Assembly (NCBI GenBank): GCA_025936755.1
Contig: JAICSS010000005.1
Coordinates: 62,001 to 126,000, forward strand
Direction: 5' to 3'
Length of the DNA stretch: 64,000 nucleotides
Source of the DNA: Solirubrobacterales bacterium
Lineage (GTDB): Bacteria > Actinomycetota > Thermoleophilia > Solirubrobacterales > 70-9
A program made the position numbers and the translations under genes. How positions within the stretch are numbered: position 1 is the stretch's first letter; every line of letters starts with the position of its first letter. The notes below the pieces were generated by a model. That model ran no database searches. It worked only from the letters and a program-made list of their open reading frames with translations, and was not told where the DNA came from. Below are positions 48,553 to 56,448 of this stretch, piece after piece.

Positions 48553-50337
48553 GTGCGCTCGCCGCGGCCGAGCCTGCCGATCCTGATCGGGATCGTCCTG
48601 CTGACGGTGGTCGCGCTGGGGAGGAGCGGCGAGATCCGGGAACGGGGAGCCGAAGGGATCGGGCGGGGGATGCCGGCGCGGGAGGCGGCGCTGGCACGGG
48701 GCTTCGTGCTCGGCGAAGACGGCGAAATCGACGAGAAGACCGCGGAAGACTTCCGCCGCGCCGGGCTCAGTCACCTGCTCGCGGTATCGGGGCAGAACGT
48801 CACCCTCCTGGCCTTGCTGGCGATGCCGCTGCTGGGGGCGCTGGGGGTCCCGCTGCGGGAGCGTCTGCTCTGGGTCCTGGCGCTGATCGCCGTCTACGTC
48901 CCGGTCGCCGGCGCCGGTCCCTCGATCCAGCGGGCGGGGGTGATGGGAGCGCTGGGGCTGCTGGCGACGCTGGGCGGGCGCCGCGCCTCGCGTCTCTACG
49001 CGCTGGCGCTGGCGACGGCGGTGACGCTGGCGATCGACCCTTCGATCGCCGGCGACGTCGGCTGGCAACTGAGCTTCGCGGCCGTGCTCGGGATCCTGCT
49101 GCTGGCCTCGCCGCTGCGGGACCGCCTGCTCGGGCTGCTGGGCCGTGGCCGCTGGCGGCGCGCATTGGCCGAGGGGGTGGCGGCGACCGTGGCCGCGACC
49201 CTGGCGACGGCGCCGCTGATCGCCTACCACTTCGAAACGCTCTCGACGACGACGCTGGTCGCCAACGTGCTGGCGCTGCCGGCGGTGGCGCCGGCGATGT
49301 GGCTGGGCATGTGCGGCGCCGGCCTCGCGCAGCTCCCCGGCGTGCCGCTCGAGCCCCTGAACGGGGTCGACGCCCTGCTCCTCGCCTACGTCGCGCAGGT
49401 GGCGGAATGGTGCGCGGCGCCGAGCTGGGCCCAGGTCGAGGTGCACCTGAGCGGAGGCGGTCTGATCGCCGCCTACCTGGGGCTGGGGGCCGGGTCGCTC
49501 CTCTGCTGGCGCTGGCCGCGACCGACGGCGGCGCTGGGCGCCCTCGCCCTCGCCTGCTGGCTGCCGCTGCCCTGGCCGGGCGGAGCGGCGGCGGAGCCGC
49601 CGGCGCGGGGCCTGCGGGTCGAGGTGCTCGACGTCGGCCAGGGCGACGCGATCCTCTTTCAGCCGGCCGCGGCCCCCGCCGTGCTGGTCGACGGCGGTCC
49701 GCCCGGGGACGGTCTCGCTCGCAAGCTCTCGGAGGCGGGGGTGGACCGCCTCGGCGCCGCCATCGTCACCCACGACCAGTCCGACCATGCCGGCGGGATC
49801 GAAGAGCTGCTCGGGTCGCTGCCGGTCGAACGGCTGCTCTTCGCCCGGCTCGATCGCGGGCTGCTGGCGCAAGCCGCGGCGGCCGGGGCGGAGCCGAAGC
49901 GGATCGCGGCCGGGAACGAGCTGCGGGTCGGCGGGCTGCGGATGCACGTCCTCTGGCCGCCGCCAGAGCTGCTGGGCGCCGCCGGCCGCGGTGAGGACCC
50001 GAACCAGCTGGCGCTGGTGATCGAGGCCCGCTGGCGGGACTTCAGCATGCTGCTCACCGCCGACGCCGAGGCCGAATCGGTGCCGATCGAACCCGGTCCG
50101 GTCGACGTGCTCAAGGTCGCCCATCACGGCAGCGACGACGCCGGCCTCGGTCCCCTGCTAGAGCGGACCCGGCCACGGCTGGCGGTGATCTCCGTCGGCG
50201 CGGGGAATCCATATGGCCACCCGACGCCGGGCACGCTGGCGACGCTCCGCGGTCACGGCGTGCCGACTTTGCGCACCGACGAATCGGGCGACATCACGAT
50301 CGAGGTCGGGCCGCACTCGATGCGCCTGGACAGATGA
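48553..50337 (+). CDS. comEC: ComEC-like DNA internalisation channel, short form
   Basis: 594 residues, shorter than the usual 700-800 because the N-terminal OB-like (DUF4131) domain is almost absent. Competence domain: HLLAVSGQNVTLLALLAMPL and about nine membrane helices to residue 345. C-terminal metallo-beta-lactamase-like domain: VLDVGQGDAILFQ, VTHDQSDHAGG (HxDxDH variant with Gln at the third position), KVAHHGSDDAGL and SVGAGNPYGHPTP. It should pass single-stranded DNA into the cell. GTG start. Confidence 0.9.
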   Translation: MRSPRPSLPILIGIVLLTVVALGRSGEIRERGAEGIGRGMPAREAALARGFVLGEDGEIDEKTAEDFRRAGLSHLLAVSGQNVTLLALLAMPLLGALGVPLRERLLWVLALIAVYVPVAGAGPSIQRAGVMGALGLLATLGGRRASRLYALALATAVTLAIDPSIAGDVGWQLSFAAVLGILLLASPLRDRLLGLLGRGRWRRALAEGVAATVAATLATAPLIAYHFETLSTTTLVANVLALPAVAPAMWLGMCGAGLAQLPGVPLEPLNGVDALLLAYVAQVAEWCAAPSWAQVEVHLSGGGLIAAYLGLGAGSLLCWRWPRPTAALGALALACWLPLPWPGGAAAEPPARGLRVEVLDVGQGDAILFQPAAAPAVLVDGGPPGDGLARKLSEAGVDRLGAAIVTHDQSDHAGGIEELLGSLPVERLLFARLDRGLLAQAAAAGAEPKRIAAGNELRVGGLRMHVLWPPPELLGAAGRGEDPNQLALVIEARWRDFSMLLTADAEAESVPIEPGPVDVLKVAHHGSDDAGLGPLLERTRPRLAVISVGAGNPYGHPTPGTLATLRGHGVPTLRTDESGDITIEVGPHSMRLDR

Positions 50338-50388
50338 CCGAATCGATAGTCGAGGAAGCCGATCCAATCGCTCTCGTCAGCCCCGCCG

Positions 50389-51138
50389 ATGCCGATGCAC
50401 GAACTGGTGCGCTCCAGCCTCCAAGCCAAGATCATCGGCCCCCTGCGAGGCCTCAGCTTCGCCGGCGACGGCCTGCCGGAACGGATGCGCAGCACCGCCT
50501 TTGCCTTCCTCGGCCTGACCGCGGCAGCGGGACTGACCCTGGTCGCGATCTTCGCCCAGCTCAACTTTCCGCTCCTCTCGCCGGCGCCGCTGCCTGGCGG
50601 CCCGGCGCGGGACGGCGCGGTCTCCAGGGCGGTGGCGCTCGACCGCAGCCCCGCTGCGTTCGAGCTGGCGAGCCCGGCGGCGACCCCCTCGAGCCGGCGC
50701 GGAGCCGGTGGCGAAGGCGGGGATGGCCCCGGCGGCGGTGGGGACGCGGTCGTGCCGTCTGTAGCGATCGGCACCGGAGCGGATGGTGGAACCTCGGGCG
50801 GCGAGGCAGTCGAAACGCCGACTTCGACCCCGACTCCGCCGCCCGCGCCGCCGTCGGAACCTGCGCAGGGCGGGGGCGCGCCGGCGGCCGCGCCGGATCC
50901 GGCCCCGGCGCCGAAGCCCGTCCCGACCCCCGTCCGGCCCCCCGCATCCGCGCCCCCGCCGGCGCCCGGCAACTCGCAGTCCTCCGCCGCGGCGAGCCAT
51001 GCCGGCGATCGCGGGATCGAAGCATCGTCGAAGCCGTCCCCGGAACCTTCCAGCTCCGGCGTCGCCGCCAGCGGGGCGGGCGCCCCGGAAGCCGCGCCGG
51101 GCAACGGCAACGGCAAAGCGCTCGGGCAGGGCAAGTAG
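50389..51138 (+). CDS. Membrane-anchored Pro/Ala/Gly-rich protein
   Basis: 249 residues. Residues about 28-57 are a membrane helix (STAFAFLGLTAAAGLTLVAI); the N-terminus is charged (ELVRSSLQAKIIGPLRGLS) and the remaining 190 residues are low-complexity Pro, Ala, Ser and Gly repeats, for example TPTSTPTPPPAPPSEP. No domain is recognised. It probably spans the wall like a linker protein. It sits between comEC and holA and could belong to the com operon or be independent. The ATG has no clear SD. Confidence 0.7.
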   Translation: MPMHELVRSSLQAKIIGPLRGLSFAGDGLPERMRSTAFAFLGLTAAAGLTLVAIFAQLNFPLLSPAPLPGGPARDGAVSRAVALDRSPAAFELASPAATPSSRRGAGGEGGDGPGGGGDAVVPSVAIGTGADGGTSGGEAVETPTSTPTPPPAPPSEPAQGGGAPAAAPDPAPAPKPVPTPVRPPASAPPPAPGNSQSSAAASHAGDRGIEASSKPSPEPSSSGVAASGAGAPEAAPGNGNGKALGQGK

Positions 51139-51156
51139 GCGGGCCGGGCCGCGATC

Positions 51157-51162
51157 TAGACT
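51157..51162 (+). promoter_or_regulatory. Leaderless-type -10 box (TAGACT) of holA
   Basis: TAGACT ends 8 nt before the ATG at 51171; no SD. Confidence 0.55.
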
Positions 51163-51170
51163 CGGCCCCG

Positions 51171-52151
51171 ATGGCCGAGGAGATGAAGCCGCTCTACCTG
51201 ATCGCCGGCAGCGACGGGGCGAAGATAGACGCGACCCGGGCACGGCTGCGAGCGCGGGCCGAGCGCGAGGGCGGAGCGGCGGCGCTGGAGGTGTACGAGG
51301 TCTCCGAGGGCAGGGGGATGCCCGACCACGAGGCGCTGCTGGCGGCGATCCCGGCGATGTCGCTGATGGATTCGCGCCGCTACCTGCTCGCCGACGGGAT
51401 CGAGCGCTGGCGCGACAAGCAGCTCGAGCCGGTGATCGGGGCGCTGGCGGAGCTGCCGCCGGACCTGACCCTGGTCCTGATCTGCCGCGACAAGCCGGCG
51501 GCGAAGCTGCTGAAAGCGGTGAAGGCGGCCCAGGGTGAAGTGCACGAATTCGAGGCGCCGAGGGCGCGGGAGATGCCACGGGTCCTGGTCGGCGAGGCGC
51601 AGCGGCTCGGCTTCCGCCTCGACCCGGCGGCGGCGCGGATGCTGGTCGAGCGGATGGGCGCGAACCCGGTCCGGCTCCGCAACGAGCTCGAGCGCCTCGC
51701 GCTCTGGGCCGGAAGCGGGGGAGAGGTGGGCGCCGCCGACCTGGCCGAGATGATCGCCGACACCTCCGAAGCCGCCGTCTGGTCGCTCTCCGACGCGCTG
51801 ATCGAAGGCGACGCCGCGGGCGCGCTGCGGATCGGCGAGCGGCTGATCGGGCAGGGGGAGAACGTCACCGGGCTGATCTACGGCCTCGCCTCGCGCCTGC
51901 GCGGGGCCTGCGCCGCCGCCGCCCAGCTCGAAGAGGGGATCCCCTCCCAGCAGGTCGAGTCCTCGCTGAAGATGCATCCCTATGCGGCGAAGCAGCTGGT
52001 CAAGCGCCTGGGGGGCACCGACCTCGCCAGCCTGCGAACGGCGACGGAGACCCTCGCCGACCTCGAGCTCTGGTGCCGAGGGGGCGCCGACTACGGCGAC
52101 GAGCTGGCGTTCACGCTGGCGTTGAGGAAAGCTGCTGCCGGCGCCGCCTGA
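51171..52151 (+). CDS. holA: DNA polymerase III delta subunit
   Basis: 326 residues. KPLYLIAGSDGAKIDATRAR, then LLAAIPAMSLMDSRRYLLAD and EFEAPRAREMPRVLVGEAQR follow the HolA family; domain III ends LKMHPYAAKQLVKRLGG (the typical HPYVVKK-like motif). It loads the beta clamp with delta' and tau. Start at the ATG 8 nt after TAGACT. Convergent with rpsT. Confidence 0.95.
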   Translation: MAEEMKPLYLIAGSDGAKIDATRARLRARAEREGGAAALEVYEVSEGRGMPDHEALLAAIPAMSLMDSRRYLLADGIERWRDKQLEPVIGALAELPPDLTLVLICRDKPAAKLLKAVKAAQGEVHEFEAPRAREMPRVLVGEAQRLGFRLDPAAARMLVERMGANPVRLRNELERLALWAGSGGEVGAADLAEMIADTSEAAVWSLSDALIEGDAAGALRIGERLIGQGENVTGLIYGLASRLRGACAAAAQLEEGIPSQQVESSLKMHPYAAKQLVKRLGGTDLASLRTATETLADLELWCRGGADYGDELAFTLALRKAAAGAA

Positions 52152-52224
52152 TCGGCGCATATCGGCGTCCTCGGTCGCTCGCGTGCAGAGCACGCCACGC
52201 TCCCTGCGTCCTTGATCTGCTTGA

Positions 52225-52488
52225 TCAGGCGGCGCCGGAGGCGATGCGGGCCGCTTTGGCCTTCTTGCGAGCGCCCGTATTGCGATGGAGGGCGCCCTTC
52301 TGCACGGCCTTGTCGATCTTCGAGACGAGGTCGCGCTGCTCGCTGGCGACGGAGTCGGCATCGCCGGACTCCACCGCGCTCTCGAGGCGGCGGAAGTGGG
52401 TCTTCACGGTGCTCGTGAGCAGGCGGTTCTCGGTCCGCTCGCGCTCGCTGCGCAGTATCCGCTTCTTCTGTGAGGCTATGTTGGCCAT
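52225..52488 (-). CDS. rpsT: Ribosomal protein bS20
   Basis: 87 residues. MANIASQKKRILRSERERTE, then NRLLTSTVKTHFRRLESAVE and KGALHRNTGARKKAKAARIA are the bS20 helices. It binds 16S rRNA early in 30S assembly. ATG at 52488 with only a weak GGGAA SD; a consensus-like TATAGT -10 lies 46 bp upstream on the - strand and overlaps the murJ -10. Confidence 0.97.
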   Translation of the reverse strand: MANIASQKKRILRSERERTENRLLTSTVKTHFRRLESAVESGDADSVASEQRDLVSKIDKAVQKGALHRNTGARKKAKAARIASGAA

Positions 52489-52533
52489 GTCAAGTTCCCG
52501 AGCGGGCGCCTTGCCGGCTCCGGGCGGCCGCCG

Positions 52534-52541
52534 ACTATAGC
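52534..52541. promoter_or_regulatory. Overlapping divergent -10 boxes of rpsT and murJ
   Basis: ACTATAGC reads TATAGC rightward (52536-52541) and TATAGT leftward (52539-52534), so the two promoters share bases and could exclude each other. Confidence 0.5.
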
Positions 52542-52543
52542 GA

Positions 52544-54262
52544 TTGAGACGAAGCTTGGAGACGCCCAGGGCACCTGACACCCCGAATCCCGACGAGCGG
52601 CCGATCGACGCCGAGGAGGCCGCGTTCGCCTCCGACGTCGGGGTCCGCGAGGCGGAGGGGTTCGATCCGGGCGAGGAATTCGGCTCCGAGCCGGCGCCGG
52701 GCAAACAGGGCGGCCGGCTTGCCCGCTCGACCGCCTTCTTCTCGATCGCGACCGCGGCCTCCCGCGTCGCCGGGCTTGGTCGTGAAGTCGTCGCCGCCGG
52801 CTACTACGGGGTCAGCGGCCCGGTATCGGCCTTCACGGTCGCCTTCCAGGTCCCGAACCTGATCCGCGCCCTCTTCGCTGACGCGGCGCTGCAGCCGGCA
52901 TTCGTCCCGGTCTTCACCGAACTGCTCGGCAAGAAGGCCTACAAGGAGGCCTTCCGCCTCGCCTCGACGATGCTGTTGCTGGTGACGATGGTGCTGGGGG
53001 CGATCACCGCTCTCTTCGTCCTCCTCGCGCCGGCGATCATGCCGGTCTTCGCGCCGGGCTTCAACCAGGAGATCACCGACCTCACCGTCTCGCTCTCCCA
53101 GGTCCTCTTCCCGATCCTGATCCTGCTCGGGGTCAGCGGCATCGTCGTCGGCATCCTCAACAGCTACGACCGCTTCGGCGCCTTCGCGATCTCGCCGCTG
53201 TTCTGGAACCTGACGATCATCCTCGTGCTGGTCCTCCTCGAGCCGAGGTTCCACGGCCAGAACAAGATCTACGCCTACGCGATCGCGATCCTCATCGGCA
53301 CCCTGGTCCAGCTGCTGATCCCGGCCTGGGACCTGCGCCACACGCCCTTCCGCTTCAGCTGGAGCTTCGACTGGCGCCACCCGGGGGTGCGGCGGGTGCT
53401 GGTGCTGATGCTGCCGGTGACGATCAGCCTCGGCCTGATCAACTTCAACCTGCTGATCAACAGCTTCTTCGGCAGCCTCGTCTCCGAGCATGCGCCGGCG
53501 GCGATCGACAAAGCCTTCCGCATCTACCAGCTGCCGCAAGGGATCTTCTCGGTGGCGATCGCGACGGTTCTGTTCCCGACCCTGGCGCGGTTCGCCAACG
53601 CCGGGGAAGTCGAGAACCTGCGGGCGACGATGGCCAATGGGATGCGCCAGATCCTCTTCGTTCTCGTGCCCGCGGCGGCGGCGATCCTCGCCCTCTCGGA
53701 CCCGATGATCCGGCTCGTCTATCAGCGCGGGGAATTCAGTCCGGCGGATACCGCCGTCGTCGCCACCGCCCTCTTCTGGTTCGCCTTCTCGCTGCCGACC
53801 AACGGCCTCTACCTGCTGCAGACGCGGACCTTCTTCAGCCTCCAGAAACCGTGGCAGGCGACGGCGCTGGCGGTGATCGACCTCGTCGTCTCGGCGCTGG
53901 CGGCGCTGGCGCTCTACAAGCCCTTCGGCGTCGGCGGGATCGTCGCCGGAACCGGGATCGGGACGACCGTCGCGGTCGTCGCCCAGGCGGTGATCCTGCG
54001 CCGCCGGTTCGGCGGCCTGGAGCTGCGGCGGCTCTGCTCCACCGCGGCGCGGATCACGGCCGCCGCCGCCGCCCTGGCAGGCGTCAGCTGGATCGTCTGG
54101 GACGTGCTCGACGAAGCGCTTGGACGCGGGCTTGGCGGGCAGATCATCTCTCTCGGCTCCGGTCTCGCCGCCGGGCTGGCCGTCTACCTCGCGGTCGCGA
54201 AGCTCCTGCGGGTGGCGGAGCTGGAGCAGATGAGCCGGCTGCTGCTGCGGCGGGGCCGCTAG
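52544..54262 (+). CDS. murJ: MurJ/MviN-like lipid II flippase
   Basis: 572 residues: an acidic N-terminal extension of about 65 residues, then about fourteen membrane helices of the MOP superfamily. Signature blocks are GRLARSTAFFSIATAASRVA, FQVPNLIRALFADAALQPAF, VPVFTELLG and YQLPQGIFSVAIATVLFPTL. It moves lipid II across the membrane. The start (TTG 52544 or TTG 52556) is uncertain because the promoter is so close. A polytopic membrane protein gene follows after 6 bp. Confidence 0.93.
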   Translation: MRRSLETPRAPDTPNPDERPIDAEEAAFASDVGVREAEGFDPGEEFGSEPAPGKQGGRLARSTAFFSIATAASRVAGLGREVVAAGYYGVSGPVSAFTVAFQVPNLIRALFADAALQPAFVPVFTELLGKKAYKEAFRLASTMLLLVTMVLGAITALFVLLAPAIMPVFAPGFNQEITDLTVSLSQVLFPILILLGVSGIVVGILNSYDRFGAFAISPLFWNLTIILVLVLLEPRFHGQNKIYAYAIAILIGTLVQLLIPAWDLRHTPFRFSWSFDWRHPGVRRVLVLMLPVTISLGLINFNLLINSFFGSLVSEHAPAAIDKAFRIYQLPQGIFSVAIATVLFPTLARFANAGEVENLRATMANGMRQILFVLVPAAAAILALSDPMIRLVYQRGEFSPADTAVVATALFWFAFSLPTNGLYLLQTRTFFSLQKPWQATALAVIDLVVSALAALALYKPFGVGGIVAGTGIGTTVAVVAQAVILRRRFGGLELRRLCSTAARITAAAAALAGVSWIVWDVLDEALGRGLGGQIISLGSGLAAGLAVYLAVAKLLRVAELEQMSRLLLRRGR

Positions 54263-54268
54263 CGACCC

Positions 54269-56311
54269 GTGCTCGACCTGGGGCGGTACCTGCTGGGGGT
54301 CCTCGAGCTCCTGCTGTTGGGCGGCTTCGCCTGGCTGGGCGGCGCGGCGGCGCGGTCGTGGCTGCTGCCGCGGTTCGAGGGAGCGCCGGCGCATCTGGCC
54401 TCGGCGGTGATCGCCCTCGCCCTGCTGATCTGGCCGGCGGAGCTGCTGGGGAGCTTCGGGTGGTGGAAGCCGCTGGCGTACGTGCTGCTCGTCGCGGGTG
54501 TGGGGCTTGGGCTTTGGAGGTTCCTGCCGCGGGCGTCCGAGGGGGAGGGGGGTCGCTCCCGTCCGCCTCGGCAAGCAAGGGTGGGAGCGACCCCCCTCCC
54601 GACGCTGGTCGGGCTACTCGTGGCGGCCGTTGCCGCGCTTCATTTCGCGGCCGGGGTGAAGACGCGGTTCTCGACGGGGATGACCGGGTTCGACAGCACC
54701 TGGTACCACGGACCGTTCGCGGCCGGGTTCTTCCAGAGCGGCGACACCTGGGATCTGCACTTCATCGCGCCGCAGTTCCTGGCCTGGTTCTATCCCGCCA
54801 ACGGCGAAATCTTCCACGCGGCGGGGATGCTGGCGTTCGGAAGGGATTTGACGTCGCCGCTGCTGAACCTGGGCTGGTTCGCCGGCTGCCTGGCGGCGTG
54901 CTGGTGCATCGGGCGCCCCTTCCGGGTGGCGCCGTGGTCGCTGGCGCTCGGGGCGATCGCGCTGAGTGTGCCCGCGCTGGCGGACCAGGCGGGAGAGGCG
55001 AGGAACGACATCGTCGGGATCTTTTTCCTGCTTGCTGCCGTGGCAATCGCGCTGAACGCGTGGAGCGGGAATGGCGGGACGGAAGAGAAGCTGGGTGAGG
55101 AGGGGGGCGCTGCGGGCGTCGATGCGTATCTCATGGTTGGCCTGGCCGCAGGCCTGGCGGCCGGGACGAAGCTGAACTTCCTGCTGCCGGCGGCGGTGCT
55201 GGTGCTCGGCTTGGCTTTCGTTGCGCCGCGCGGCTTAAAAGGCCGCGCATTTAGCGTGACGGCCCTGGCCGCCCTCGCCGGCGGCGGCTACTGGTACCTG
55301 CGCAACCTCGCCCACAGCGGCAACCCGCTGCCCTGGATCCACCACCTCGGTCCGATCGACCTCCCGGCGCCCGAACAGGCCCTCGGCGGTCGCGAAGCCC
55401 ACTCCGTTCTCGGCTACCTCGGCGACGGCGGCGTCTGGTCGGACTGGTTTCTCCCCGGCCTCCATCGGGGCCTCTGGCTCCTCTGGCCGCCGCTGCTCCT
55501 CGCAGCCCTCGCCGGTCTCCTCCTTGCAATCGCCCCGCTGCTCCTCCGCCGACGGGACGGAAACGGGCCACATAGGACCGGAATCGTCCCCTCGGCGGAG
55601 GTTTTGGCTGTGGCGGGAGCTGTGGGGCTGGCGTCCGCCCTGGCCTGGCTCGTGGCGCCGACGTCGGCGTCGGGCCCAGACGGGATGCCCCGCGGCTTCG
55701 AGTCCGGCCTCCGCTACCTCGCCCCAGCCCTCGTCCTCGGCCTCGCGCTGCTGCCAACGGCCCCCTGGATCAGGGTGTGGTCGAGCTTTGGCGCAGATAA
55801 CACGCCTAAGCTCAACCACACCCGAGGATCGGGCGCCAGGCGGGGGCTCATCGTGGCTGCGGCGGTGCTCCTGATGGCGATCGCGGTGGGCTATCCCATG
55901 CAGCGGCACTACCTGGAGTCCCGCTACGAGGACCCGACCTTCACCGCCCCCGGCCTCAACGCCGCCTTCGCCTGGGCCCGGGACGTCTCTGACGCCCGCA
56001 TCGCCACCACCAGCACCCGCCAGTACCCCCTCTTCGGCACCGACCTCTCCAACCACGTCCAGTACCTGGGGACGGAGCAATCTCACGGCGGCTTCAAATC
56101 TCCCGCCGACTGCCGGCAGTACCTCCAGCTCTTGGAAGAAGGCAGTTACGACTACGTCATAGCCACCCGCGACAGAGTGGAAGCCGGAAAGGCCCCATTT
56201 CCACTCTCGGCTGAGTGGACCGAAGCGGCCGGAGGAAAAGTCCTCTTACGCAAGCCCCCAACGGTCGTCTTCGAGCTGCCGGAAGCGCTTCGTCCCTCGG
56301 CGTGCAGGTGA
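54269..56311 (+). CDS. Large polytopic membrane protein, glycosyltransferase (GT-C)-like
   Basis: 680 residues with about a dozen membrane helices and a soluble C-terminal domain of about 140 residues (LNAAFAWARDVSDARIATTS; YPLFGTDLSNHVQYLGTEQS). TRFSTGMTGFDSTWYHGPFA is an extracellular loop with Asp residues placed like the catalytic loop of GT-C enzymes, which suggests a polyprenol-linked sugar transferase; this is inference. Tightly coupled to murJ. Four palindromes (54543, 55228, 55544, 55773) lie in its hydrophilic inter-helix regions, and a 92-bp hairpin follows. GTG start. Confidence 0.78.
   Translation: MLDLGRYLLGVLELLLLGGFAWLGGAAARSWLLPRFEGAPAHLASAVIALALLIWPAELLGSFGWWKPLAYVLLVAGVGLGLWRFLPRASEGEGGRSRPPRQARVGATPLPTLVGLLVAAVAALHFAAGVKTRFSTGMTGFDSTWYHGPFAAGFFQSGDTWDLHFIAPQFLAWFYPANGEIFHAAGMLAFGRDLTSPLLNLGWFAGCLAACWCIGRPFRVAPWSLALGAIALSVPALADQAGEARNDIVGIFFLLAAVAIALNAWSGNGGTEEKLGEEGGAAGVDAYLMVGLAAGLAAGTKLNFLLPAAVLVLGLAFVAPRGLKGRAFSVTALAALAGGGYWYLRNLAHSGNPLPWIHHLGPIDLPAPEQALGGREAHSVLGYLGDGGVWSDWFLPGLHRGLWLLWPPLLLAALAGLLLAIAPLLLRRRDGNGPHRTGIVPSAEVLAVAGAVGLASALAWLVAPTSASGPDGMPRGFESGLRYLAPALVLGLALLPTAPWIRVWSSFGADNTPKLNHTRGSGARRGLIVAAAVLLMAIAVGYPMQRHYLESRYEDPTFTAPGLNAAFAWARDVSDARIATTSTRQYPLFGTDLSNHVQYLGTEQSHGGFKSPADCRQYLQLLEEGSYDYVIATRDRVEAGKAPFPLSAEWTEAAGGKVLLRKPPTVVFELPEALRPSACR
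54543..54600. repeat. Palindrome inside the membrane protein gene
   Basis: Perfect 18-nt arms GGGAGGGGGGTCGCTCCC (54543-54560) and GGGAGCGACCCCCCTCCC (54583-54600) with a 22-nt loop. It encodes a low-complexity hydrophilic linker at residues about 92-111. Confidence 0.8.
55228..55248. repeat. Short palindrome inside the membrane protein gene
   Basis: GCGCGGC-ttaaaag-GCCGCGC (7-bp arms); the AT loop uses the rare codons TTA and AAA. Confidence 0.5.
55544..55600. repeat. Palindrome inside the membrane protein gene
   Basis: Arms CTCCGCCGACGGGACG (55544-55559) and CGTCCCCTCGGCGGAG (55585-55600) pair at 15 of 16 positions. It encodes residues about 426-444, a hydrophilic inter-helix loop. Confidence 0.75.
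55773..55823. repeat. Palindrome inside the membrane protein gene
   Basis: GGGTGTGGTCGAGCTT (55773-55788) and AAGCTCAACCACACCC (55808-55823) pair at 15 of 16 positions; GGCG/CGCC continues the stem. It encodes residues about 502-518. Confidence 0.75.
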
Positions 56312-56320
56312 AGCGTTCCT

Positions 56321-56412
56321 CCGGCGGGTGGCACGGCAGGGGGGACCACCCCTGAGGAAGCTTTAGCTACCGGAAGGGGTGGTGGGTCCCCTGCCGTGAC
56401 AGGACCCGCCGG
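56321..56412. terminator. Large nested hairpin between the membrane protein gene and lepA
   Basis: Three stacked stems: CCGGCGGGT/ACCCGCCGG (outer), CACGGCAGGGG/CCCCTGCCGTG, and ACCACCCCT/AGGGGTGGT (inner) around a loop of about 21 nt with a central AGCTTTAGCT. Begins 10 bp after the stop; terminator or a mobile palindromic element. Confidence 0.75.
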
Positions 56413-56448
56413 CCAACCACGTCCGTCCCTCATACTCATCCCCCGCCC

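Noticed and set aside
44863-50127. A 1754-codon open frame on the - strand
   Set aside because: It lies antisense to leuS, cupin, comEA and comEC, has no recognisable domain and arises from codon bias in GC-rich DNA; many similar shadow frames were ignored.
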